Notes under the pieces: generated by a model | Told to the model about the DNA's origin: nothing | Database searches by the model: none | Seen by the model: only the letters and a program-made list of their open reading frames with translations | Made by a program: the position numbers and the translations under genes | In this document: piece by piece, positions 18,461-31,000 of the stretch | How the letters are laid out: each line of letters starts with the position of its first letter | Numbering within the stretch: the stretch's first letter is position 1 | Assembly: GCF_050436995.1 (NCBI RefSeq) | Contig: NC_134776.1 | Location: 10,891,001 to 10,955,000, forward strand | DNA from: Anticarsia gemmatalis | Lineage: Eukaryota; Arthropoda; Insecta; Lepidoptera; Erebidae | Direction: 5' to 3' | Length of the DNA stretch: 64,000 bases

Positions 18461-21400
18461 GCGATCTTGATCTGTTTGATCGATAGGTTTTCATTAACGA
18501 CCGTCGATGGGCCACGACCTTTGGCGCATCCACTGATCATGTTCATACATTTCAATCATTTAAAAGCATTGCCAATATTAATACTTAATTGCATGTAATA
18601 TGTTTTTCGCAAACGTTTGCCGCTTATCAAAGCAAAATATATTTAATGAGATACACAAAACTATTTACATTCTGTTTGGTTTACGATATAATTTGTAGCA
18701 ATAAATCAGAAGTGTAGTGTACAGCTATTTCTAGGGCTGACGTCAATACGACATCTGTTATTAAAAATGAACACTACGTTGTCTTCACAAAGTCATTGAC
18801 CATAGCCGCAGTAACTCCATCTGTTGAGTAACCTAGAAACAAACAGTGTACGACACTCCTTGGCAAGAGTCAGATTTTCTCTGACGGTGCTCTATGTATT
18901 TCACAGCTGAAAAATATAGATGGCGCCTCCTGAGATCTGGGGAAAGCTAAGTGGTATAAATATAGGAATCGAATTTCACGGATTACAGGAATACACTCTT
19001 GAATATTTAATGGTTTGAAATGGTTAATTGGTTTAGTATTCCTGGTTAGCAGTACTTAACCCTGATTCTGTACTGCAAACTAGTAGGTTCTCTCTTTAAA
19101 ATTTTATATAAATCGGTTCTACAGTGAGAAACAGTCGCATTACATCTCTTTTTCTGTAATACTAACAAATGTTAGTTTAGTTTTTATTTATATACAATTG
19201 TACATTATACAGACAACAAATTCAGCCATTTTGCATTGCCGGGTGGTTTTAGTAGAAAACATAATATTTGTTTTATCTGTTCTCGAATAGCTTGTGGTAA
19301 AGATCGGTACAATGTTTTTGAGCGCGCCTACGCATCGTTCTTACGTAGCTTAGATATTTACCACCTGAAAACATTTGAATAATAAGGTATTTTCGGATAC
19401 TGGTCTTTAAAAAATATATGTATAAAATGTATAAAATGAATGCAAACGTACTGATGATATGGTGAATCTTAGTGAGTAGGTAGTAAGTACTGATCAAATA
19501 ACGAAGTAAAGATGAAATCACATTCTAATTCTGTAAGTAGCATTCCATTTGGTGAGTAGGGGCTGATAGCGGTGTATCAGATTATAATTGCGATGGTGAA
19601 AAGCTCTAAATCTCTTATGTTAGCTATTTAAAATAGGTAATTAAAGGCACTGACTAATGACTCTGGATGACATATATTTTAAGATTTACACTCTCAAACT
19701 GATCGATGAACGTCTTAATCCTTATAATTATATTTGATACCAGCGGACTGGCCCGACTTCGTCCAGGTATAGTACAATTTTTTCCCGTTGATTCCATTAT
19801 CGTGGAAATTTTCATCCCATCACCCCCACATGTTAAAAAAGAATTATTCAATTCGAAAAGTAATGCGCGTACATACATTTTGGTAATTAGTTTTTAAGCA
19901 ATTCTCAATTTTTTTGACCACATCCACTATGACAATGTCCCATGTTTTTGTTTTTGATTATTTTTTTAATATGATATTACAACTAATATATTCGATTGTC
20001 ATTACTTCGTCAATATTATTAAATTATCAGACAAAATATCAAAATAGCGTTCAAATTGATTAGTTAATTTTAAAATGTAATAATCTAAAATATCAAAATT
20101 CTCGTAGTATGGAAAACAGTTTGTCCCATGGTGACCGCAGTGATTTCGAATTCATATAATTTCATAAAATTCTAAGAACCTAGATATATATTTTAATCCT
20201 AAAACACTGATTAATGTATTAAAATTCATGTAATATTGAGTTTATTGTAAAACATGCTATACTTGTTTATTTTATTTCAAAACTAATATTGTCCCATAAA
20301 AAGTTCCGAAACAAAATTCAGATTTTGTTACCGATTATCGTATCGACTTTTTTCAAAAGGTGTTAAATTATTAAGTGTTTTTACTCGTGGCACCACTTTA
20401 GACGACATTTAACTTCGCGATATTGTTGAAATTACATTTTGGAGTCAACAACAACCGCGACCAGACACTTCACACTGCACCGCCACAAATTCTTTCCAGG
20501 ATTTGTTACGTTGTGTCAAGGTAAGTTCATAGTGATTTAATATTTTGTTAAAATTGGTTAACAGTTAGTTTTATGCACTACACTTTGATGCAAAATACTT
20601 GTTTCAACTGTTAGAATTTAACGGAAATTTTATTTTTTGAATATCTAAAACCTTCATTTCGTTACTTCTGTGTTTGTTACTTTCGCGTGGTAACGTATAA
20701 TCGGAACGCGGGGTAACAAAAAAGGATTTTATAAAGCCAAGTACACATCTCATAAAAATTTTGTTGTAGGTTTATATTTTTTAACTCCTATAGCATAATA
20801 TTGCTTTCTCTTTCTAAAGTTACGTTGATATTGCTTAATTTGAAAATTGTTACATAGGATCTAATATGAATAGGGCATCATTTTCAAACGAGCACCAAAC
20901 TTTATAATGCCGATTACATACTACTACAATAAATGTATTGTTCTAATATGTAATATATATATCTATATAAATATTACAAAATAAAAACGGTTGCTGGGTA
21001 GAATCGGCTGACCGTAGCACTAAAGTACCAACCTACTTTATTTTTCGAATGGATTTTTAATTGATTGTAATGTATTGTTAAAAATAAGGTGATAAATAAG
21101 AAGGCACAAGTTTTTATTTGTTTCCTTTAGTTCATTTGATGAATCTTTTATTTTTGGAATGTTTAAAAATTTCGTAAATTTTTTTTAAATTTTGTATTGA
21201 TTTTTACTACTTTTTATTTCCATTTTATGATAATGTCAAGTATGTGTATGCTAAGCCTAACATTTCCAATTTTGTTACCGAAGCTTCTATTTTTGTTACT
21301 GTCCCTAAATAAAGCTGATAATTATGTTAAATATTGTTATTATTTTAAATTTAAAGACAATAAGTAATGGTTTAAAATTAACTTTATGACAGATACTTTA

Positions 21401-24400
21401 TAATAAATAAGAAATATAGCATTCTTCCTTTTCAGTTTAATAGAAAAACAAAACTATGTGAGTAGAAAGTGTTAATGGTAACAAAAAAGCAGATGTTGTG
21501 CCAATAAAAAATATTGTATTACATTATTCACAATTTTTCTTTTCTCAACATGTTATAATGTTATAATCTACATAGAAAAATATAAAAACATAAAACAATT
21601 TGAGTGAGTTTTTATGATTCTACACTGATTTCCAAGTAACAAAAAAAAAAGAACTTTTATTTTACCCGTAACTAATATTTTACAGTTTTTTTGTATAAAA
21701 CATCTCTAAAACAGAAAATCAATCACAAATTCAGAATTTGAATAGTTTAAGCTACCTATATTTAGCGTAATATGTCCAATATATATGAATTTTATTTTTA
21801 GACTATTTTTGAGAGTATGGTCAAATATTTTGAGAAATGCTCTTTTATTTATATAGATAATAATATTCAGTAGAGTTTACTCTTCCTAGAATTTCAAATG
21901 TATTTTTTTTATAAACAATCTCTCTTTTCAGTCTGTTTGATTGTCCCCTGCTAGGCAGCTTATAGGCTAGGCTTATTTACTTTCCAGATCACCGGCAAGT
22001 TTTGACTCAACATTCTGAAATGCATCCAGCGAAAATTCAAAATATGCAAACCAAATGGGGCCAAATCCCAACGATTTGGTTCCTAAATCCATACAAATCG
22101 AGAAATTCGATGTAAATCTTACAAAAATGCAGTCTGTATCTAAAAGATCCAAATTGAGGTTAATCCCGGTATTTTCATCTCACGTAGAACTAGTGCGGTA
22201 ATTCTGGCCGGAGTACGGCCATGCCACAGGCCGCTCCTTTGCGCAAGGCGAAGATAGTTGTTTGTGGCAATTTTAGATGTTACATTTAACATTTTCGCCG
22301 TCGCTATTTTTAAACAAGTATTACACAATATGAATTAGCGGAGAGTTCAACTGCGGTTAGTGCTAGCACAGATTAAATAAAGATGTGCCGGTTTACTTTC
22401 TGAAGAGGGGTTTCTTGAAAAATATTTTTGTCACTAATATAAGTTTTCAAGCAAACCGAAGCGAACCAAATAAAATGTGTCTGAGGATATTTTTTGTCTG
22501 ACGTTATGCTCCAAAACTAAATACCTACCTACTAACGTGAATGAATTCATTAGTTTAGTTTTCCGCAATAAATTTAAATTAGTTCAACTTACTGTTGATA
22601 ATGTTGTTGATGCTGCGAAATAATTACAACGCCAAGCTCCGATTTCACAATTTTTAAATGAGTAAAGCTTATCAAATCTTTTTACAGATTTTTCATACAC
22701 TTGTCTTTACATCTATCGGATAGGTACTCCAGCACTTATCCAAAAGCAGTGAACACTGGCACTTCTCTTTTTGAGAAATTACTAATTCAATAAAGTAATT
22801 TTTTTATGTGGTGCCTAATATTATTATGTTCGCGAACGCGGTCTGCAGTTAGTTTAAGGCTTTCATTTCAAAATTTTCACTTATTCTCATTTTTAACACC
22901 TCTATGTAACTTTACTATGAGACAGTTTATTGGATGAAATTTTAATAGTAGTTTTCATACATCTGCTTTCTCTTTATTTAGTAGATCTGACACTAAATCC
23001 TAAACTATGAAACTGGCCCTGACTTTACTCTACAATTACTATTTGTATTTTTACACCATTTAATATCATAATATGTTTATTTTGTTCGTTACAGTGTAAA
23101 ACAATTATCGAGTTATACGATTTATTCTTATTTTCATATTGTTGTTGATTTTTTTATTGCTCTAAGACATAGTTTTAGCAGTTATTATGGATGATTTAAT
23201 AAATAATACCTCTGTATGACTTGATAATAAATACTGGCGGGATCACAAAGTGTCGTTGAAGGCAGTTAAATGTGATGAGTTATAATTCAGCTCAGTAAGA
23301 TGTTGACATCGTCAGTGCGTCAGTTGGTTGCGAATAGATTTCGAATATCATACTAATTAGGTGACTGTGACTAAAACTCAAATGCGTTACTAACTTTAAT
23401 GTTGCAGTCGCAGCTAAATGATTTATACAGTAGTGATAATGTTTACAGAAATGCGCAACAAAATCTTTACAGATAATATAAAGCTGAAGAGCTTTTTTGC
23501 GTCTTTTTCGAACCAGTTATTCCTGAGAATAGAGTTCAACTCTAATCTCAGGAATTACGGGTTCGAATTAAAATACAAAAAAGGTCTTTAGCGTTATTAG
23601 CGTTAAATAGTCCAGTTATTGAGTTACGTGATGTTATGTATAGGTTTACATCGTTTTGACTAAAACGAGTGGAGCTGAAAACTAAAGTTCATACGAACAA
23701 AGTCGCGGTCGGCTGCTAGTTATTAATATTCCCCGTTCAGAGTTCCAGCACTCAACTAAGTTGAACAAAGCCGATATGAGTCGGTGCGAGGCGTGCGAGC
23801 ATTTGTATTAAAACAAGCGCCACTCTAGTTTAAACCACGCTATTCGCAAAGCCATTGTGTGTTAGCGCTCTACTTTTGTAATCAATAGTTATACTTCGTT
23901 ATTTTCTGTTGTTCTTTCGGAAAATCCTGTTTGTTATGTTGTTACAAGCGATGTAAGGGATATTTCCTGTAACGCGATTCCTCAGCCACCTCAAGTCCAA
24001 AGTAGGTAGCCATGTATTCGACATAAATTGCAAGTCTTTTCAATGCTTGAACTTAGAAGTATGTCTGAGGGCATAACTACTGCAGTCGATTTTAACCACC
24101 CACGTTATTACATAAGACTGCTAAATATGACACATTTATGAAATTTGGACCTCGTGATTAGCAGCGTTGTGTGAAAAGTGCAAACAGTAGGGCACCGTAT
24201 CGATGATTCTGTTTATAAATGAACAATCTTTAAATACATCGACGGTATTCGCTCCGAATTCCTTCACAAAATGTTTTTGCTCTTTTATGAAGATTTAATT
24301 GCTACGAAATGTTCAAAGGCGCCAGTAAAATCCTCAAACCCACGCAATTATATTGGCAAAATACTCAAGTTCAGCAGCAAACATCCATTAATGCCGAATT

Positions 24401-26097
24401 ACTGATATTAATGTGCATCTGAGTAAAAAGTACTTACTACATACTTGCAACCATAAATTGAATGTTAACGTCAAACAATACATAAAGTGCATACTGTTTT
24501 TTAAAGTCGAATAGAAACTAAATAGCTTGTTTTTGTGATGTCTGCTGAAGGATTTGCAAGCTATCTTATGTTTGTGTATTGCCCTGTTAAGATCGTTCGA
24601 ATTCCTGGAGGCCAGAGCATGAGCGTAGCTATTTATATTCACGCGCATATTTAATCTTCTAAATACATGTAGACCATGCAGCCTGCCTGCATTTGTGAAG
24701 TCTTTTTAACTAGATATTCCAGCTGATTACATAAAATTAAGACATTATCATAAATTTTACAAAGAAATTCAGTGCCCCATACAAATGTCAACCTCTATTT
24801 CATCCCCTAAAACGTAAATTGTAGGTACAACAAAGAATTAATTTTAACTATACCTATATAAAAAAAGTAAGAGTTTTTCTTCTTTCTTATGAACATGGGC
24901 GTAAGTCGCTTATGATTGAAAAAAATCATGAGCATTGTAATCGTATTGAAAAAGGATACCTATTTCCAAAGTAGTTTCATGAGTTCTAATTTTAATGAAA
25001 ACAAGGTGTAACTAAAAATTTAAGATAGAGAAGATTTAAGTTTCTTACTTTTCTCATTACGCCATCACACCAAATTTAACAAATAAATCGGAGCAATTAA
25101 GACACTCGGACTAAATTTTTTGCAATATTAAGTTTGTCGTGGAATAATTTCGTGTAGATCTTTGAACTCTACACAATCATAACATTATTTTTCATTCGTT
25201 TCTTCGAGCCTCGGTATTACTCGGTATTGTATCTGCGCTGTTATTTTGAGAGCAAGATGTCAGAACAAGATTTGTCTCCAGCTATAAAAAAATATAAAAA
25301 GATTGCGCAATACTAAATCCCACCATTCACATTCGCGCCAATACGCAAGGGTAGGACGACATATTTCAGCATAGTATAGTGTAAACAAAATTATAAAATC
25401 GTATAAACCTTTGAACTATGTACAAATGTTCTACGAGCGTGATTTATCGGGGTAACAGTGCTATGATTTAACATGGTGCAATAATATTTAAAATCTCTAA
25501 TTTTAATCTCGTAACAATGAAATCTTGAGAATTGTCAGTCCACTGGCACAGCTGTTCGTGTATAGTACGCGCCAAATAATTTTATGTGTCTGAATATGTA
25601 GTTCGGCTGATGGACAGGAATATCGACGCGACGGCGTCTACCACTCTATCACCTGCACTTCTCTTCTGTGCCTCTTGTTTTTATTTTTCGCCATCCTTGC
25701 ATCGGATTGCTGCTATATTCTGACACAAAGCTATTTGGCGCCTAATATGTGCGATAGCTTTTACTCTACCCTTACCTACTACAAGTTTGTCATGCCTCTG
25801 GTGTCCATCACACCGAATATTAATCGAATTTCCAAGCAATTACATAGTCATTATGGATACAATTCCATCCGAAATTGAATCTGTTGACCTCCGCACGTGT
25901 GCAGAGTAAATTTGTCGATCGTATAATATTGAATAACCGGCGTAAATGAAGCAGTTAGGAAGACAACGCAATGGATTGATTAGTGTTGCTGGCACGTGTA
26001 GTTGCGAAATTACAACATCTACGTATAAGTTGTGTCGGTAAAGATAATAATGTGCTGTAAAATCATTATAAGATTAAGTATTCCTCCGAAAACCTTA
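18461..26097. other. AT-rich intergenic spacer, no confident gene
   Basis: Contents seen: a region at about 19920-21660 with recurrent gtaacaaaa/ttttgttac and tgtcccat strings that may be an old element; a donor-bearing GC-richer patch at 20395-20520; a TE scrap near 21932-21975 (gtctgtttgattgtcccctg); and a repeat at 23474-23728. Open frames are short and lack domain or codon bias. Nothing resembles a tRNA or rRNA gene. Confidence 0.55.
23474..23728 (-). mobile_element. Diverged copy of the lepidopteran dispersed repeat
   Basis: It begins gataatataaagctgaagag, as at 4483, includes ctcaggaattacgggttcga, and ends aagtcgcggtcggctgctag, a diverged form of the 'gttgcgcgggtcagctagt' end. Confidence 0.5.
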
Positions 26098-26465
26098 ATC
26101 TGGGGGCACGGAAGTGCCCCCGCAAGTCGAGCAAAAAAAAAGCGGCACGGCCGTAACATAACATCCTTTTCTCGAAGCAATTCGGGCTATTTTTGACACC
26201 CCTATAATTTCGTTGTGGATAAAACAAGAAGCCTGGATTTTCAGCAACTAATCAGTAATTGTATAAATACGGTATATTTAAAATTTCAGTCAATTTGAAC
26301 CAGTAGTTTAAGAATGACAACTTGTTAAAATTTTGAATTTTGTCACTCACTGATTCACTGACTCACTGACTCACCGATCATCAAAAGTCTAAGGTACTTC
26401 TAGCAGACGTAGAAGCTTAAAATTTAGAATACAAATAGGGTTTAGTGTCTTTATCATGGGAAAAA
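26098..26465. repeat. Interspersed repeat opening with a GC hairpin
   Basis: At 26102-26121 gggggcac-ggaa-gtgccccc forms a perfect 8-bp stem. Downstream are a poly-A run and gcggcacggccgtaacataa, then a short (tcactgac)n tract near 26343-26373. It resembles a common lepidopteran repeat and does not code. Confidence 0.45.
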
Positions 26466-26765
26466 TCAAATATTTTTCAATTTCGATCCAGTTTTTTAAA
26501 TACACCAACTGCAACAATAACTTTGTAATCCCATATAAATGTATAAGATTACAAGGTTACATTTGCAGTTAATGAATTATGATTACTGTAGAAAATAAAA
26601 TAAATAGGTACCTACTATATAAGGCATAACGGGAGGGGGGTATAGGGTGGGTAAGGGTGTTTAGCTCATGAAACTGAACAACATTCCCATAGGAAAATAT
26701 GTTGAATTATGAAAATAAAAACGTCTTTCCATACAAATTGGACTTATGTTCGCTCTACAAAAAGA

Positions 26766-27245
26766 AGTGAGATGCCATCAAAAACATTCTGTAAAAACCT
26801 CAAGTCTCGCCGTAAAAAGTGGTGAGATCTATATAATACCAAGTCGATTAATCTATTTAGTCTCTACTTAAAGGACCTTCTGTCTTAAGTTATTACGTAT
26901 GTTATTATCATGCCAATTTTAAAAAAAAAACCTTTAAAACAAATAGATCGACTTGGTCATCGCAAGAAAACACAAATTCGCCATTAAAATTTCAGGAGCA
27001 TTAACTTCTCGTCGTGCTGTGTAGTGTGATACATACTAATAATCAAATCATGCGATGACCAGGTCGGTCTATTTGTTTTAAAGGTACTTTTTTTTAAATG
27101 GCATGATAATAACATACGTAATAACTTAAGACAGAAGGTCCTTTAAGTAGAGACTAAATAGATTAATCGACTTGGTATTATATAGATCTCACCACTTTTT
27201 ACGGCGAGACTTGAGGTTTTTACAGAATGTTTTTGATGGCATACA
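26766..27245. mobile_element. 480-bp fold-back element with ~195-bp near-perfect inverted arms
   Basis: Left arm 26766-26964 (gatgccatcaaaaacattct ... gacttggtcatcgca) is matched by right arm 27051-27245 (tgcgatgaccaggtcggtct ... agaatgtttttgatggcat). The 86-bp loop is unrelated. Only a few mismatches are visible along the arms. There is no coding capacity. It is either a fold-back MITE or a source of hairpin RNA. Confidence 0.8.
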
Positions 27246-27384
27246 CTTGTACAGTCAGACAATAAAATACTCCTTTAACATTATATGTCTTACTATTAAA
27301 GTTGTGTGAGAAATAATTGTTATAATTGAGTATTATATAATGTATTGTCTTTTTCACTCATATTATTTTTTTTTAAACCTATAC

Positions 27385-28035
27385 TGTCCCATTGTTTGGC
27401 AAAGGTCTCCCCCAGACTTCTCCAACAGTTTCTATCATCAGCCATTTCCTGCCACCCGTCCAGACAAGTGTTTAAATCGTCACGCCAACGTTTTCTCGAT
27501 TGCTTCGACATCGTCGTCGACCTTCAGGCATCCATTGTGTGACGATACTTGCCCACCTATCTGGATGCATCAGAACAACATGGCCTGCCCAATCCCACTT
27601 CAGATTTGCAGCTTTATTGCCAACATCCGCGACTGCTGTTTTTGAGCATATTACGGTAATACGTATGCGGTCTGCGAGTTGTAGGCCTAATACGCTCCGC
27701 TCTTTGGCAAACCTTGAGTTTAGACTTCTAAGTATCGGTCAGAGACCAGGTTTGAGCACCGTAAGTTGGGGCAGGCAAGATACACATGTCGATGAGTCTA
27801 CGTTTATGTACCATCGGTGTCGCCCTTGAGTAACGTCTTCATGGACTAGTAGCTCTTCCATGTGTTTTCGACCTGACGATCGATCTCCTTGTCCTGCCTG
27901 TTTTCGAAGGACACTAATATTTACAAGTATATGTACTCATCGACATATTGTATTTCTTGCCCGACTACCACGACCTTACGCATCATCAGTCCAACCTCAA
28001 GGTGTGCTGCGCTCAGATTTTACACTATTGAAGCA
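27385..28035 (-). mobile_element. Degenerate 3' end of a LINE reverse transcriptase
   Basis: Read on the minus strand, fragments in shifting frames match the carboxy end of a lepidopteran non-LTR element: VDEYIYL, FENRQDKEIDR, then a LLKGD segment, ILPAP-TYGAQTWSLT, GRPC-type pieces and finally RKRWRDDLNTCLDGWQEMAD, DRNCWRSLGETFAKQWDS. Several stops and frameshifts interrupt it, so it is a dead 5'-truncated copy. Plus-strand frames over the same bases are shadows. Confidence 0.75.
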
Positions 28036-31000
28036 AAGATTTACTTGATAAAATAATTATCCCAACACTTAAGATCCGAAGATTTAGAATCAACCAATAT
28101 CTAAGAGCTCATTATAAAAACATTTATCACTGCGAGAAAGGAATCGTTTAGATATTCGGACTGAAGGGTGTGGCAAATACGAGTACAGATTAAGATTGTA
28201 TGATGGTGTTCTCCAATGTGAAATAATATCGTAAATTTTTATACCAATAATATTCAACTGCCGATTGATATTATTTTTCACAAATAAGGGTAGGGTAGGG
28301 TAGGTTTATCATAAAAATAATTAGGAATAATCTCATCTGTTTTGTTTTTAAATCTAAAAGCTTCGGAGTTTTAACAATCTCATTTGCCAATTTTCTGCAT
28401 TTGTGTGCTGTGTTTGTAATGTGAATGTAATAGTGTGAAGATTCCACATGTAACATTAGATTATTTACATCACGTGTTTATTTTTATTCCTCTTTCTGTA
28501 GTCTCGTTATTTCCACGGTGCAAAAGTTTCCACAAACAATGACGTACTTCACCACAATAGATGCAGCTGTTATTGCTAAATGTAAATTTGAAAATAATGT
28601 CGATATTTTTTACATAAGCCAGCTGATATATTATTTTTTATGCTGTTTATGTGTCCCTTTACAGGGAAACTGTTTCCTCCTTTACTACATATTCACCCTG
28701 TCGGTACTAACAATGGCCATTTTCGTTCGCTCAATTGATTAACAAAATAAAATATAGTTAGGATAAAGGGAGGAAATACAATAATATACAAAACGTGTTT
28801 AGTTCTTTTTAGGTGGTCATTACTATTACCTTTTCATCCCACAAACCAAATATTTATGTGGTCCACAGCCGGTTGTTTCACAGGAAATCCAAGGCTGCAA
28901 TTCGTACAAGATATTTGTATGTTAGTTAAAAGTTTCGCTAGTCAAATGCATAAGACTATATAGACTAGTAAGACAAATAGGCGTTTAGATATTATGCTTC
29001 CGGATTAGGGTTGCTAGACGGCCGGTAAGTCTGGGATTTTCCTAGATTTGCATCTGGTTCAGAGTTCACAAACGTTCAGTGACGAAAACTTAATGTTTTG
29101 GATTCCCGACACCCATAACCTCAATTGTCTTGCGACTGTAAGCTCCCAAGCCCTGAGCCTGTTTACCTAGAATGGTTATTCGTTTAGATAGACATTCGTA
29201 GATCATCACGGCAAATCCAGCAGTAGTATCGCATTTCTTCAACTGAAATTCTCCTCCTTGACATGTAATTATATTTTTCGGCTATAACTATAATGGTAAT
29301 AAAAGCTAAGGGGACTAAACGTTGATATTAAAGTTGACATAATGTAAAAGACGAACGTTTATTTTCACCTAGTTTTTGTCGGGAAAAGAAAACGAAAGCC
29401 AAGTGACACACCTCTCCCTTCTATTATCTCCCAATACGTTTATTCAGATATTGACGCCTGACAATATAATTAAAGTATTAATACATTCTTATTCATAGAT
29501 GATATTTATTATTAGGCATCTACCGAAGTCCAAATTTACTTCAGAATACACAGGTATATAATACTGGATACCTAGCAAATGAGTAAGTATTTTCTATGAA
29601 TCAGACTGTTTTCAATGAAATAATACGAGTAAGTCGTAAGTCTACACCGAATACATTTTGAAATAACAATTCTATTTCAAAGAGATTATTGTTTAAATTG
29701 TAAGCTCTCGATATGAATATGATGTTGAGCAGAGTGCGCGCACGCAGCCGACCTACATCTCCTGGATCGACGCCAGCGCATAAATACCTAGTGAGACCAC
29801 CACTCGGCGTCAAGGTGACATTGTACATACGCCAAAACATTTGTTATTACTTGACTACACTTTTTATACCAATATGAACAATATTTCTATAACCGTAAGA
29901 ACGATAATTGCATAATATACTTCGTTGGGAATATCCTGAAAACGATTGTTCTCGAAAATATCGAAAAGTATTTTTCGATGATCTTAGCTTGATCGTTACA
30001 ATTTTGATTATAATTTCGTTTAGAGGTGTTTTTACAAAGACAAATATTTTATTTCTAATTAGGTAGAGTAGTGTAAACGTAATATAGAGACAGCATATAC
30101 TAAAATGTTTAGGGTTTAGCGTTTAGACGACACATGAAAACAGACAATACGTAGGTACACATATTTTTTTTAAACGTAGTTTGAAGTATCTGCCTGTGTT
30201 TAATGAACTCCAAGAGAAATAAAATATACCTAGTAACTGTTCATATGGATTGACACTATCAAAACTTTATACAACCAATGCCAATACTTGGACTGTCAAA
30301 GTTTAAGTTACAACACAAAATGTTACTGCGAGTTAGGTTCAGAGTTAGTAATTCCCATATAGATCTGTACTGTTTGTCAACTTGTAGCCAGGAATGTTCG
30401 GAACTGGCATTGTGCCATTTTACCCTCTCAATTTACCAATAGATATCTAAAGTACCAAACATTATAAATACAAATACGCTGTAGAATATAATAGAGAATT
30501 TGATACGATAGCTGGAAAAATGATTTTGGTAGGGCACCTTTTCTATGTTGTCTTCAAATAAAAGAAAAACCAGTACGCCTAGTTTTGTAAACATCGATTA
30601 ATTATATTGGTTAACGAAATATAAAAGACTGTCATAAATTGTTTATTTAAGACGAGTAAAGTGGGTTTCTGTCAGAGAGTCACGTGTCTACAAAACGGTC
30701 AGAACTGCGGTACACGGTACCGTCTAGGAAAACGGTAATGTATAGCAGAATCCTTCGGCGTAAATAGCAGGAATGCCGCGACAGCCGCTGAAGCGGCTTT
30801 AGCGGACAACGCTTACTTATATCTTCACAGGCCTCTATGGTTAGTCTATTCGCCTGTGGTGGTACCAGTATTTCTTGTAGGTAAAGTACGTAGGTTGGTA
30901 CATTTTTATGCGCTCAGTAAATACCCAATAAAGGTAAATACATTCTTATTAAATGTATTTGCGAAAGTAAGTTTGTAGCACAAACATACTGGTTTACAGT

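Noticed and set aside
26340..26375. CRISPR-like short repeats (tcactgac)
   Set aside because: A simple tandem repeat in a eukaryotic interspersed element, with no spacer structure.
28282..28302. Telomere-like gggta repeats
   Set aside because: Only three or four units, and not the insect TTAGG sequence.
29601..29840. 79-codon minus-strand frame with a GC-richer front
   Set aside because: No domain, splice support or codon bias; the second half is AT-rich intergenic sequence.
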